Below, piece by piece: positions 1 through 5,335 of a stretch of DNA of 9,466 nucleotides (position 1 is its first letter; the number at the start of each line of letters is the position of its first letter). The notes beneath the pieces are model-generated. The model saw nothing but the letters and a program-made list of their open reading frames with translations. It made no database searches and had not been told where the DNA came from. The translations under genes were made by a program, and so were the position numbers. This DNA is from DASSKK01 sp035690495 (GTDB lineage Bacteria; Actinomycetota; Actinomycetes; Propionibacteriales; Nocardioidaceae), in NCBI GenBank assembly GCA_035690495.1, contig DASSKK010000107.1, forward strand, positions 1 to 9,466, read 5' to 3'.

Positions 1-1
1 G

Positions 2-187
2 TACAAGAGCGAGCTGATCTGGCCGCACGGACCCTGGCGAGACCGTGAACACGTCGAGATCGAGACCCTCGACTGGGTGCACTGGTTCAACACCGACCGC
101 CCCCACGAGTCCATCGACGACCTGACACCCAGCCAGGCCGAACAACTCCACTACACTCACAGAACCCGTCTCGCCGAGACAGGTTGA
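2..187 (+). CDS. IS3-family transposase (OrfB), C-terminal end only
   Basis: This is the last 61 residues of an IS3-family DDE transposase; the gene enters from the left edge and stops at TGA 185-187. The visible part is the tail of the integrase core, with the family's typical GPW turn and WVHWFNTDRPHES block followed by LTPSQAE. The catalytic DDE residues would lie upstream, outside the window. It is followed 11 nt later by a sequence resembling an IS3-family right end, so the element seems to finish normally on this side. Whether the whole element is intact cannot be judged from here. Confidence 0.9.
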   Translation, partial: YKSELIWPHGPWRDREHVEIETLDWVHWFNTDRPHESIDDLTPSQAEQLHYTHRTRLAETG

Positions 188-197
188 CACCAAACCC

Positions 198-224
198 TGT
201 CTCCGGAATCTCCGGGGCGGCTCA
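198..224 (+). repeat. Right terminal inverted repeat of the IS3-family element
   Basis: Read on the minus strand from 224, the sequence begins TGAGCCGCCCCGGAGATTCC. That is close to the TGAACCGCCCCGG start of mycobacterial IS6110 ends and carries the TG...CA tips usual for IS3 elements. It lies directly downstream of the transposase stop, where the right end should be. The matching left end is outside the window, so the match rests on recalled family ends and position. Confidence 0.75.
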
Positions 225-244
225 GACCGCGTGGTGGGATTGGC

Positions 245-417
245 CGAGCATATTCCCCTGCCGTCACATAGGAGGCGGACATCGACTTCGGCGAGTTCTA
301 CGCCACCCTGGCTGGCAGCGGGGATCAAGCTGTGGATGGCATGATGCGGCTGTCGTATTCGGGAAAGGCGTTCCATGTCGTGTTCGCCACCCAGGCCAGG
401 AGGCGTTCTTGGAGGGG
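245..417 (+). pseudogene. IS21-family istA fragment A (catalytic-domain piece)
   Basis: Plus-strand translation from 281 reads DIDFGEFYATLAG, the first-Asp region of the IS21 IstA DDE domain. From 341 it reads MMRLSYSGKAFHVVFATQ, and QEAFLEG follows at 397-417. The middle needs a frame change around 318-340 to restore the KLWM block, and QEAFLEG is in a different frame from the preceding block. There is no start, no C-terminus and no istB. Homology ends abruptly at about 417, where an oppositely oriented istA fragment begins. It is a dead IS relic. Confidence 0.75.
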
Positions 418-650
418 TCGGCGCGCAACATCGCCTCGATCACCGGCACGAACGGTGTGATCAACCGCGGCTGGCTACCCGCCGGTGGCGGTGCCGAAGG
501 CGGCACCCACGGCGCGTCCTCGGCCAGATACTCCCTAACGGTGCGCTAGTCACGACCGCATTCGCGACCGATCTCGGCGTAGGAGCGCCCGCGGCATGCA
601 GGGCGCGGAATCGACGAATAATTCATCCAAGACTCCTCATCAAGGATCAT
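417..650 (-). pseudogene. IS21-family istA fragment B (N-terminus)
   Basis: From ATG 648-650 the minus strand reads MILDEESWMN, then SYAEIGRECGRD, an amber stop at 546-548, and RTVREYLAEDAPW in the same frame. The frame runs on to about 417 (EAMLRAD). This is the N-terminal helix-turn-helix region of an IstA transposase; the stop sits where family members usually carry Trp (GCDWRTV type). Two compensating indels scramble the segment just before SYAEIG, because an alternate frame gives RRFRALHAAGA. The fragment ends head-to-head against fragment A. Confidence 0.75.
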
Positions 651-734
651 GAACAGGCCACCCCCTCGGGCTCGTCTACTTCGCAGCTGACGAACCGAAG
701 GGTGGCCCAACTCAAGATGAGTAGGGATTCAACT
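651..734. other. Non-coding stretch resembling an IS21 left end
   Basis: This lies immediately upstream, on the minus strand, of the istA N-terminus of fragment B. The minus strand contains TTGAGTTGGGCCACCC, similar to repeats I recall at the ends of actinobacterial IS21 elements. No coding potential was recognised. The assignment rests mainly on position. Confidence 0.4.
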
Positions 735-755
735 ACGACCTGACGTGTAGGTCGT
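735..755. repeat. Perfect 7-bp inverted repeat (hairpin)
   Basis: ACGACCT at 735-741 and AGGTCGT at 749-755 are perfect inverted repeats around a 7-nt loop. No T-tract follows on either strand, so it is not a typical terminator. It lies at the boundary between the probable IS21 left end and istA fragment C and may be part of an IS end, or chance. Confidence 0.4.
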
Positions 756-965
756 TCTCGGCGATAGTACGACAGCGTGTGTGGAACGCCCGTAGACGTT
801 GCCGATGCTCACGTGCGCGAGCAGGTCTCCCTCATCGCCCAGTCGACCTAGGCCTGGGCACCGGTGACCACCTCAAAGCGGCGGTGCAACCCGGTCAACG
901 GGTTCTCATCTTCGCCGGCGAGTTCGGCCGCGATCCGGGGCCGTGTCTCGGCCCGGAGAACGATA
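745..965 (-). pseudogene. IS21-family istA fragment C (middle region)
   Basis: Minus-strand translation gives TRPRIAAELAG, then LTGLHRRFEVVTGAQA, an amber stop at 848-850 and VDW. A neighbouring frame continues DEGDLLAHVSIGNVYG. This is the region entering the IstA catalytic domain, where AQVDWGDEG is typical; the stop stands for the expected Gln (CAG to TAG). Homology fades by about 745. It probably belongs to the same kind of element as fragment B, but lies at higher coordinates, so the two are in the reverse of native order for a minus-strand gene. Confidence 0.65.
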
Positions 966-975
966 CGTGAGGTAG

Positions 976-1173
976 TACGCGGACATGCGGTTCCATCTGG
1001 ACCGTCTCGTCGCCGAGGGTGTGGTGGCCCGCCACGTCGAGGATCGCACCGAGCCGGGCCGACCGCGGCTGATTTTTACGGCGGCGGGCCCTCCGGGACT
1101 CACCTCCGGGACTCATGGGGACAAGCAGAGCTATCGGCTGCTGGCGGCCATCTTGGCCAGCTTCGTCTCCGGA
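976..1173 (+). pseudogene. Fragment of a COG2345 (SufR-like) winged-helix regulator
   Basis: Plus-strand translation from 985 gives MRFHLDRLVAEGVVARH, then EPGRPRLIFTAA and QSYRLLAAILASFVSG. This matches the end of the recognition helix, the wing and the linker of ArsR-like COG2345 regulators; the broken regulator at 1567-2284 is related. The N-terminal half of the helix-turn-helix is missing, because IS21 debris lies upstream. The C-terminal Cys-containing sensor domain is also missing, because homology stops where the convergent ferredoxin gene ends. A 12-bp near-tandem duplication at 1091-1115 lies inside it. It is not functional. Confidence 0.65.
1091..1115 (+). repeat. Tandem duplication, 12-bp unit
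   Basis: CTCCGGGACTCA occurs at 1091-1102 and again at 1104-1115, separated by one C, giving a 13-nt period. A 13-nt duplication shifts the frame, in keeping with the decayed state of the regulator fragment that contains it. Confidence 0.85.
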
Positions 1174-1518
1174 TCACTCCTCGAGTGGCGGGTGCGACGC
1201 GACGAGCGCGGTGTCAGAGCCGATACGACCGAGCTTCGCAGCGCCACCAGGTGAGTGCAGCGGCTCGGATTGTCCGGGCAGCGTCTGGGTAAAGAAGTCC
1301 TCGTTGTCCTGCAGGTAGGGCTGCAGCGGTTCGGGGAGGTCGTCTTCGTAGTAGATCGCCTCGACCGGGCAGACGGGTTCGCAGGCACCGCAGTCGACGC
1401 ACTCGTCGGGGTGGATGTAGAGCGCGCGGGCACCTTCGTAGATGCAGTCAACCGGGCACTCCTCGACGCAGGCGCGGTCGACGACGTCGATGCACGGCTC
1501 ACCGATGACGTAGGCCAT
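1174..1518 (-). CDS. fdxA: Seven-iron ferredoxin (3Fe-4S/4Fe-4S), FdxA type
   Basis: This is a complete 114-residue soluble electron carrier of the actinobacterial FdxA/FdI class. Cys9-x7-Cys17 with Cys50 should ligate the 3Fe-4S cluster. Cys21 with Cys40-x2-Cys43-x2-Cys46 should hold the 4Fe-4S cluster, and Cys25 matches the free Cys24 of Azotobacter ferredoxin I. These ligand roles follow from the family. The start ATG has GGAAGGA 8 nt upstream. Length and the GGAAKLGR tail motif are normal for the family. It lies 48 nt downstream of the broken SufR-like regulator on the same strand and was probably co-transcribed with it. Redox partners are unknown from the sequence. It is the one intact gene in its immediate surroundings. 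Confidence 0.95.
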   Translation of the reverse strand: MAYVIGEPCIDVVDRACVEECPVDCIYEGARALYIHPDECVDCGACEPVCPVEAIYYEDDLPEPLQPYLQDNEDFFTQTLPGQSEPLHSPGGAAKLGRIGSDTALVASHPPLEE

Positions 1519-1526
1519 GGGTTCTG

Positions 1527-1533
1527 TCCTTCC
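1527..1533 (-). promoter_or_regulatory. Ribosome binding site of the ferredoxin gene
   Basis: GGAAGGA on the minus strand, 8 nt before ATG 1516-1518. It fixes the start of the ferredoxin. Confidence 0.8.
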
Positions 1534-1566
1534 AATCGGGCGGATGGTGGGGTGGTTGCGGGCGGG

Positions 1567-2284
1567 TTACCTCTTCGACGGTTCCTCGGTGTCGAAGTGG
1601 GCCAAGCACAGCTCGGGGGTGACGAACGGCTCCAGCCCGCTGGCCTGCATCGGTGCACCTCGTTCGGCGAGCGCTCCCTGCATGAGCCCAAGGTGGACCC
1701 CCGCACACCCACCGGGGAGTGCTCGCCGGCGAGCTGACGGAACGGACATCGGTGCATTTCGATGGTCTGGCCCGGTCCGGTAGTCCGCGGAGCAAAGCCA
1801 ACGTCATCGAGCAGCCCGGCGAGATCGATGGTGGCCTCCTGCACCGTCCGAGCAGTTTAGGACTCCTGCTTCGCCAGGCCCCGACCCCAGGCGCGGCCCG
1901 CAGCCACGGCCGCAGCCGCCGGCTCGGGCACGGTGCTTCAAGGTGGGTGACCAGGGCCTCGGCCAACGTTCGGCACCGGGTCTCCTCGGTCTCGGCCCGA
2001 CCATTCGAGAGTCTGAGGTCTCCGGCCGGCAGCCGCGTCGACGAGCCGCTGGCGACCCGGTCGGTTACGGCTCTCCCAGTCGTGGGTGTGGCCAAGCCGG
2101 CGTCGACGAGATGGTCCAGGTGAAGCCGGACCGTGTTCGGATGCAGACCAACCCGGGTCGCGATCTCGGCGATGTCCAGCGGGAAACCGTCAGCACGCAA
2201 CACCTCCAACACCTGGACACGTCTCTCCCCCGGAGGGACGCGATGCCGCTCCGGGCCCACGGGGTTGGAGAAGTGATCCGTCAA
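1567..2284 (-). pseudogene. SufR-like (COG2345) winged-helix regulator, broken
   Basis: The family is ArsR-like DNA-binding proteins; SufR members carry an Fe-S cluster on C-terminal cysteines. The first frame starts at TTG 2282-2284 and shows the helix-turn-helix (PLDIAEIATRVGLHPN, recognition helix TVRLHLDHL, residues about 36-59). Near 1932-1938 homology moves to a second frame (PEPAAAAVAAGRAWGRGLA), which meets a TAA at 1857-1859. It resumes in that frame (IDLAGLLDDVGFAP, MHRCPFRQLA), then moves near 1700-1708 to a third frame (CAGVHLGLMQGALAERGAP, EPFVTPELCLAHF) ending at TAA 1567-1569. The candidate cluster cysteines in HRCPF, CAGVH and ELCLAH all survive. Two frameshifts plus one nonsense codon make it a pseudogene unless the assembly is wrong. 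The TTG start lacks a good ribosome site; an in-frame GTG follows 8 codons later. Confidence 0.85.
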
Positions 2285-2351
2285 TCGCTATTTTTCACTA
2301 GTGTCGCTGTAAAAATAAGTATAGATCCGAAGAGCACTCTAGGAGATTCCG
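2285..2351. promoter_or_regulatory. Divergent promoter/operator region between the regulator and hemerythrin genes
   Basis: This is an AT-rich island in otherwise GC-rich DNA. TATTTTT at 2289-2295 and AAAAATA at 2311-2317 form a perfect 7-bp inverted repeat with a 15-nt spacer, and the spacer contains the palindrome CACTAGTG (2296-2303). On the minus strand TATACT (2318-2323) is a good -10 candidate for the regulator. No clear -35 box was found on either strand. A site for the divergently encoded regulator is plausible by position only. Confidence 0.6.
2341..2345 (+). promoter_or_regulatory. Ribosome binding site of the hemerythrin gene
   Basis: AGGAG, 6 nt before ATG 2352-2354. It settles the start. 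Confidence 0.85.
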
Positions 2352-2834
2352 ATGACCACCACTCTCGACGCCCCGTCCCCGGTACTCGCCGCCGCTGCCG
2401 CCCACCACGCCGACCTCCGAGCGCGGCTCACCGAGCTCACCGAGACGTTCATCGCCGCGATTGCCGCCGGCGCCTCCGACCCCGCCCCAGGCGGCAAGAT
2501 GATCGCGTTCCTGCGGAACGAACTGCTTCCCCACGCCGAGGTGGAGGACCAGCTGCTGTACACCGCGGTTCGCACCGACCGAACCGCACTGCTGGTCCGG
2601 GCGATGCAGGACGAACACCGGATGATCGCCGCCCTCATCGACGAGATCGAGCAGGCCACCACACCCATGGACGCTGCGGTCGCCGCAAGCGCCCTGGTGG
2701 TGCTGTGCGACGTGCGCATCGAGCAGGAGAGCGTCCATCTCCTGCCAGCGCTCAAGGACGCGGGCCTCGACCTGGCCGGGCTCCTCGGTGGGCACCCCGA
2801 GCTCGTCGGGGGCACCGGCGCGAGCCCCGCATGA
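2352..2834 (+). CDS. Hemerythrin (HHE) domain protein
   Basis: A 160-residue cytoplasmic four-helix protein expected to bind a non-haem di-iron site. Candidate ligands in family order are His18/His19 (HH near the N-terminus), His61 and Glu65 (PHAEVED), His89 (DEHRMI), and Glu124/Glu126 with His129 (RIEQESVHLLP). All are present, so the site looks complete. There is no signal peptide or membrane segment. Bacterial HHE proteins are linked to oxygen, NO or peroxide handling and Fe-S repair; which applies here is not shown by the sequence. The stop overlaps the ATG of a DsbA-like remnant by 4 nt, so it was probably the first gene of an operon whose remainder has decayed. It is divergent from the SufR-like pseudogene, whose product probably once regulated it. 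Confidence 0.9.
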   Translation: MTTTLDAPSPVLAAAAAHHADLRARLTELTETFIAAIAAGASDPAPGGKMIAFLRNELLPHAEVEDQLLYTAVRTDRTALLVRAMQDEHRMIAALIDEIEQATTPMDAAVAASALVVLCDVRIEQESVHLLPALKDAGLDLAGLLGGHPELVGGTGASPA

Positions 2835-2893
2835 CCGCGGTCGTCTACGCGGACTTCAGCTGCTCGGTGCGCTACCTGGCGAGTATGCGGGTG
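2831..2893 (+). pseudogene. DsbA-family thioredoxin-fold protein, N-terminal remnant
   Basis: ATG 2831 overlaps the hemerythrin stop (ATGA). Translation gives VVYADFSCSVRYLASMRVD, the first strand and active-site helix of DsbA/FrnE-like oxidoreductases. The active-site motif, usually CPxC or CPWS, is reduced to CSVR. Homology stops after about 21 residues, where sequence of a membrane protein takes over in other frames. It is a scrap; the downstream junction looks like a deletion that removed most of this gene and the start of the next. Confidence 0.6.
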
Positions 2894-3083
2894 GACGCTG
2901 GTTCCGGCCGTCGTGTTGCACCTGTCACTGGTGCTGCGGCTGTGGGTCGGCGACAGCCTCGGCGTGGAGCTGGCCCGGCAGGTTGGCGGCGTGGGCAACA
3001 TCGCCGCGCTGCTGCTCTTCGTTGTCGCCGCGGTCTGGTGCGCCGGTGGGTCCGCGGCGAAGATTGGACGGAGAGAACGGTGA
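2886..3083 (+). pseudogene. C-terminal remnant of an integral membrane protein
   Basis: The frame starting near 2901 reads VPAVVLHLSLVLRLWVGDSL, then LARQVGGVGNIAALLLFVVA, ending RRER and TGA 3081-3083. These make two hydrophobic helices typical of a polytopic protein's C-terminus. The preceding residues (EYAGGRWFRP, from about 2879) lie in another frame, so there is a frameshift near 2900. The stop overlaps the next GTG start by GTGA, a normal operon junction. I recall similar helices in membrane proteins beside actinobacterial multicopper oxidase/NirK genes, but the exact family is not certain. Confidence 0.5.
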
Positions 3084-3313
3084 GCGCCCAGGCGACTGCG
3101 CGATCGACGCCGCGGCACGATGGGTTCTGGTCGCTGCGGGACCTGCTGGTGGTGTTCTGGTTGGCCGCGGCGGCGGTCGCCGCACAGGTGCATCCCTTCA
3201 TCCCGGCGCCGCGGTGGCTGACGATCCACCTGCTGCGGCTCGGCTCGGTCACGCACGCGATCCTGGGCTGGAGCCGCCACTTCGCCGACCCTCTGCTGCA
3301 CACCGCGCCCCGA
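3080..3313 (+). pseudogene. N-terminal membrane region of a probable multicopper oxidase/NirK-type protein, truncated
   Basis: It starts at GTG 3080, overlapping the previous stop. A short hydrophilic leader is followed by a membrane segment near residues 21-37 (LLVVFWLAAAAVAAQVHPF). A second segment (WLTIHLLRLGSVTHAILGWS) leads into RHFADPLLHTAPR. This resembles the membrane-embedded N-terminus of long actinobacterial multicopper oxidases related to NirK. After about residue 77 the frame runs into unrelated Arg/Ser-rich sequence, and no cupredoxin domain or copper ligands occur anywhere in the window. The family call is from recalled similarity and is moderate. Confidence 0.5.
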
Positions 3314-3533
3314 CCGGGTGACCGGGGCGGATCCCACTCGAATGAGGCGATGAGAAGTCGCTCACTGGCGAGGAGCATGATGAGGCACGAGGCGATGGGA
3401 TGCGATGGTGGAATCTCTTGTCACCCTGAGGTTGCGGCAATGCTGAGCACGGTCGGTCAGCAGCCTCACGTCGACTCGATCGCGACACGTCCTGCCGCCG
3501 GATCGGGTGACTTGTCATTGAAAGCGAGACCTG
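3314..3533. other. Intergenic stretch, nothing recognised
   Basis: About 220 nt between the oxidase remnant and the AhpD-like gene. No gene, transposase piece or convincing hairpin was recognised on either strand. It presumably contains the promoter of the AhpD-like gene, but no clear -10/-35 pair stands out. Confidence 0.5.
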
Positions 3534-3860
3534 ATGACCGAGGCCTTGTTCCACCCCACCACACCGGAGATCGCCAGTCGACGCACTGAACTGGCTCCGC
3601 ACACCCATGAGGCCTTCGAGGCGTTCAGCCGCGCCGTGTTCGCGGCGGGTGCTCTGCCCGAACAGACCAAGCAGCTGATCGCCGTCGCTGTGGCGCACAC
3701 CACCCAGTGCCCGTACTGCATCCGCGGCCACACGCAACTCGCGCGTCGCAAAGGTGCCACCGACGAGCAGATCATGGAAGCCATCTGGGTAGCCGCCGAG
3801 ATGCGTGCCGGCGGCGCCTACGCCCACTCCACGCTCGCGCTGGAGGAGCTCGGCAAGTAG
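3534..3860 (+). CDS. Carboxymuconolactone decarboxylase/AhpD-like family protein
   Basis: A complete 108-residue protein with the AhpD-like core. Its central helix carries Glu43 (PEQTKQLIAVAVAH) followed by Cys59-Pro-Tyr-Cys62 and His66 (QCPYCIRGHTQ). In AhpD-type peroxidases the CxxC pair with nearby Glu and His is the redox site, so a thiol peroxidase/disulfide reductase role is more likely than true carboxymuconolactone decarboxylation. No specific substrate can be named. There is no signal peptide and the length is typical for single-domain members. ATG 3534 is the only sensible start; a weak purine-rich stretch (GAAAGCGAGA) precedes it. It stands downstream of the hemerythrin group but is separated from it by decayed sequence. 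Confidence 0.9.
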   Translation: MTEALFHPTTPEIASRRTELAPHTHEAFEAFSRAVFAAGALPEQTKQLIAVAVAHTTQCPYCIRGHTQLARRKGATDEQIMEAIWVAAEMRAGGAYAHSTLALEELGK

Positions 3861-4047
3861 GGGACACAACACAGGATCGGCGTGTGGAGCCCACCGGGCA
3901 ATTGCCTATCACCCCATTCACTATTCACTGGTGTCGTGCCGTTTCGCCTAGTCCGCCGCCGGTCGGGGCGGGACCAAAGACCCTTTCGGCACCCTGACAA
4001 GCGCCGCAGAATGAAGGTGCGGTCGACAGGGACACGAGGAGTAGGCG
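3861..4047. promoter_or_regulatory. Intergenic region with a motif shared with the hemerythrin promoter
   Basis: TTCACTGGTGTCG at 3924-3936 matches TTCACTAGTGTCG at 2294-2306 in 12 of 13 positions; the second copy sits inside the divergent promoter region of the hemerythrin gene. The surrounding 3900-3930 stretch is also relatively AT-rich. This may be a regulatory site for the 202-aa gene that follows, or chance. GAGGAG at 4036-4041 is a good ribosome site for that gene. Confidence 0.4.
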
Positions 4048-4656
4048 GTGCGACAGCGCATGTTGGGGAGACGACGCGGGTCCGGGGTTTCGGCCGAACT
4101 GGTCGGGCGGATCGAACAGGCGCTGGCACACGTGGACGAGGTCAGGGAGCAGACCGCGCCGCTGCTGGCCCGGGATCAACCGCTGCGGGTGCGGCGGGCG
4201 GCGCACCGCGAGATCGAGAACGCATTCCTGGCGGCCGACGCGCCGCTGCGTGCGGCAACCCGGATCGCCCGGGAACACTCCTATCATGAGTGGTCGGTGT
4301 GGCGCAGCAGGCTCTCCCAGCTCGACGCCGCCATGCAGGTCCAGCTATTCGCGGCTTCCGACGATCCCAGCGTCCTCCCGGTCGGCAGCATCCGAGCGGT
4401 CGACACCGGGATGACCGGACCAGCGATCGGCGACCTTATCCACGGTGCGTCCCGGCCACCAGGCTCACCGGCGACGTACGGGCTTGACGTCGAGACGCTG
4501 CTCGAAGAAGGCAGGGTCAGTAGCGGCGCGGCGACGGCCGCCGACGCGAACGGGCCCCCGAAGGCCGACCCGACTCCGGTCACGCACGCGGAGCAACCGG
4601 CCGGCAGCGCGGCTGCGGCGGAGGGCCTGCCGGCAGACCTTTCCCCGGCAGCCTGA
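4048..4656 (+). CDS. Hypothetical protein, helical N-terminus with low-complexity tail
   Basis: I do not recognise the family. The GTG start at 4048 is set by GAGGAG 6 nt upstream; an ATG 12 nt further on is the alternative. The 202-residue product opens with a basic stretch (MLGRRRG). A long, charged, mostly helical region follows (residues about 15-120), including DQPLRVRRAAHREIEN and SYHEWSVWRSRLSQLDAAM. The tail is Ala/Pro/Glu-rich and probably disordered (about 150-202). There is no signal peptide, membrane segment, Cys cluster or catalytic motif. GC-rich codon use and a good ribosome site argue that it is a real gene. It appears monocistronic, with IS debris downstream. Confidence 0.75.
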   Translation: MRQRMLGRRRGSGVSAELVGRIEQALAHVDEVREQTAPLLARDQPLRVRRAAHREIENAFLAADAPLRAATRIAREHSYHEWSVWRSRLSQLDAAMQVQLFAASDDPSVLPVGSIRAVDTGMTGPAIGDLIHGASRPPGSPATYGLDVETLLEEGRVSSGAATAADANGPPKADPTPVTHAEQPAGSAAAAEGLPADLSPAA

Positions 4657-4902
4657 CGCGAGGCCTGCCGGGCGGCAGATCAGTAGGTGCAGAAGCCACG
4701 ACTACTCTCCGGCCAGGCAGGCCCCGCGTTCGCCAGGGTTGGCAGCCGGGGGTACGAAGCAGCGGCTCCTACAACGCCGCACGGTGATAGCGCAGTTCCC
4801 ACCGGCCCGGGATGTCCCGGCGCCAAACTGATCCACGGCTCCGCTGCGGCGGGCCTCGGTCGGGAACCGAAAGCAGCACGGTGATCGCGGAACAAGATCG
4901 AA
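4657..4902. other. Non-coding stretch with a short GC hairpin
   Basis: CTGCC at 4665-4669 and GGCAG at 4674-4678 form a 5-bp stem with a 4-nt loop, 9 nt after the preceding stop. It is weak, with no T-run, and could be a poor terminator. The rest shows no recognisable gene on either strand; it may be the eroded flank of the IS66 relic that follows. Confidence 0.4.
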
Positions 4903-5101
4903 GTGTACGCACCGGTGTGCTGCGGCGCCTGTGGTGAAGGCCCCGAGGCGGCGCCGGTGATCGCCGAGGAGGTCCGTCAGGTCTTCGACCTGTCCCCGGT
5001 CCAGCTCAAGGTTGGTCGAGCATCGGGTCCGGGTCCGCAGGTGTCGCTGCGGGGAGGTGACCGAGGGCGAGTTTCCGGCACAGGCCACTGCACCGACCCA
5101 G
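4903..5101 (+). pseudogene. IS66-family transposase fragment (zinc-binding/middle region)
   Basis: Plus-strand translation gives CCGACGEGPEAAPVIAEEVR, then QVFDLSPVQLKV. After a one-base shift at about 5012-5015 it continues VEHRVRVRRCRCGEVTEGEF and PAQATAPTQ. The CxxC pairs and the block of acidic residues leading to VFDLPP-type sequence are hallmarks of the zinc-finger region of IS66 TnpC. Homology stops at about 5101, exactly where an IS66 N-terminus begins on the opposite strand. There is no start and no DDE domain. Confidence 0.8.
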
Positions 5102-5260
5102 GCTTGCGGCCAGTCTTCTTCCGCAGCGACCATGGCGACGGCTTGACGAACGCGTCCGAGGACGGCGGCGTCGAAGAGTTCTACGAGTTCTTCCCCAACC
5201 GCGCCTCAAGCTCCGCTGTTCGCGGACACGATCGATGACCATGGCGGCGACGCGCCCGGT
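5102..5260 (-). pseudogene. IS66-family transposase N-terminal fragment, inverted relative to its neighbour
   Basis: Minus-strand translation gives ELEARLGKNS, an amber stop at 5181-5183, then NSSTPPSSDAFVKP, SPWSLRKKTGRKPG and an abrupt end near 5101. The LGKNSSNSSxPPSSD block is the signature N-terminus of IS66 TnpC; the stop stands for the second Ser (TCG to TAG). Upstream coding (VAAMVIDRVREQ) precedes it, with an apparent frame slip before ELEAR. In an intact element this piece would be followed directly by the zinc-binding region seen at 4903-5101, but the two face each other here. Confidence 0.8.
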
Positions 5261-5335
5261 GAGGAGGTGTCGGGCCGTTGTGTCACCGCCGTGACCACGG
5301 CGACGACACTGGCCCCGATAGCTCGCGGTTCATGG

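Noticed and set aside
1943..3589. A 548-codon open frame on the plus strand
   Set aside because: It is antisense to the regulator, then out of frame across the hemerythrin gene. Its translation is Arg/Pro-rich low-quality sequence. Only the stretches 2831-2893 and 3080-3313 carry real homology, and these are reported as remnants.
3249..3872. A 207-codon open frame on the minus strand opposite the AhpD-like gene
   Set aside because: It is the antisense shadow of an intact gene with a conserved CxxC-x3-H site.
4665..4678. A rho-independent terminator after the 202-aa gene
   Set aside because: The stem is only 5 bp and no T-run follows, so it is not called a terminator.
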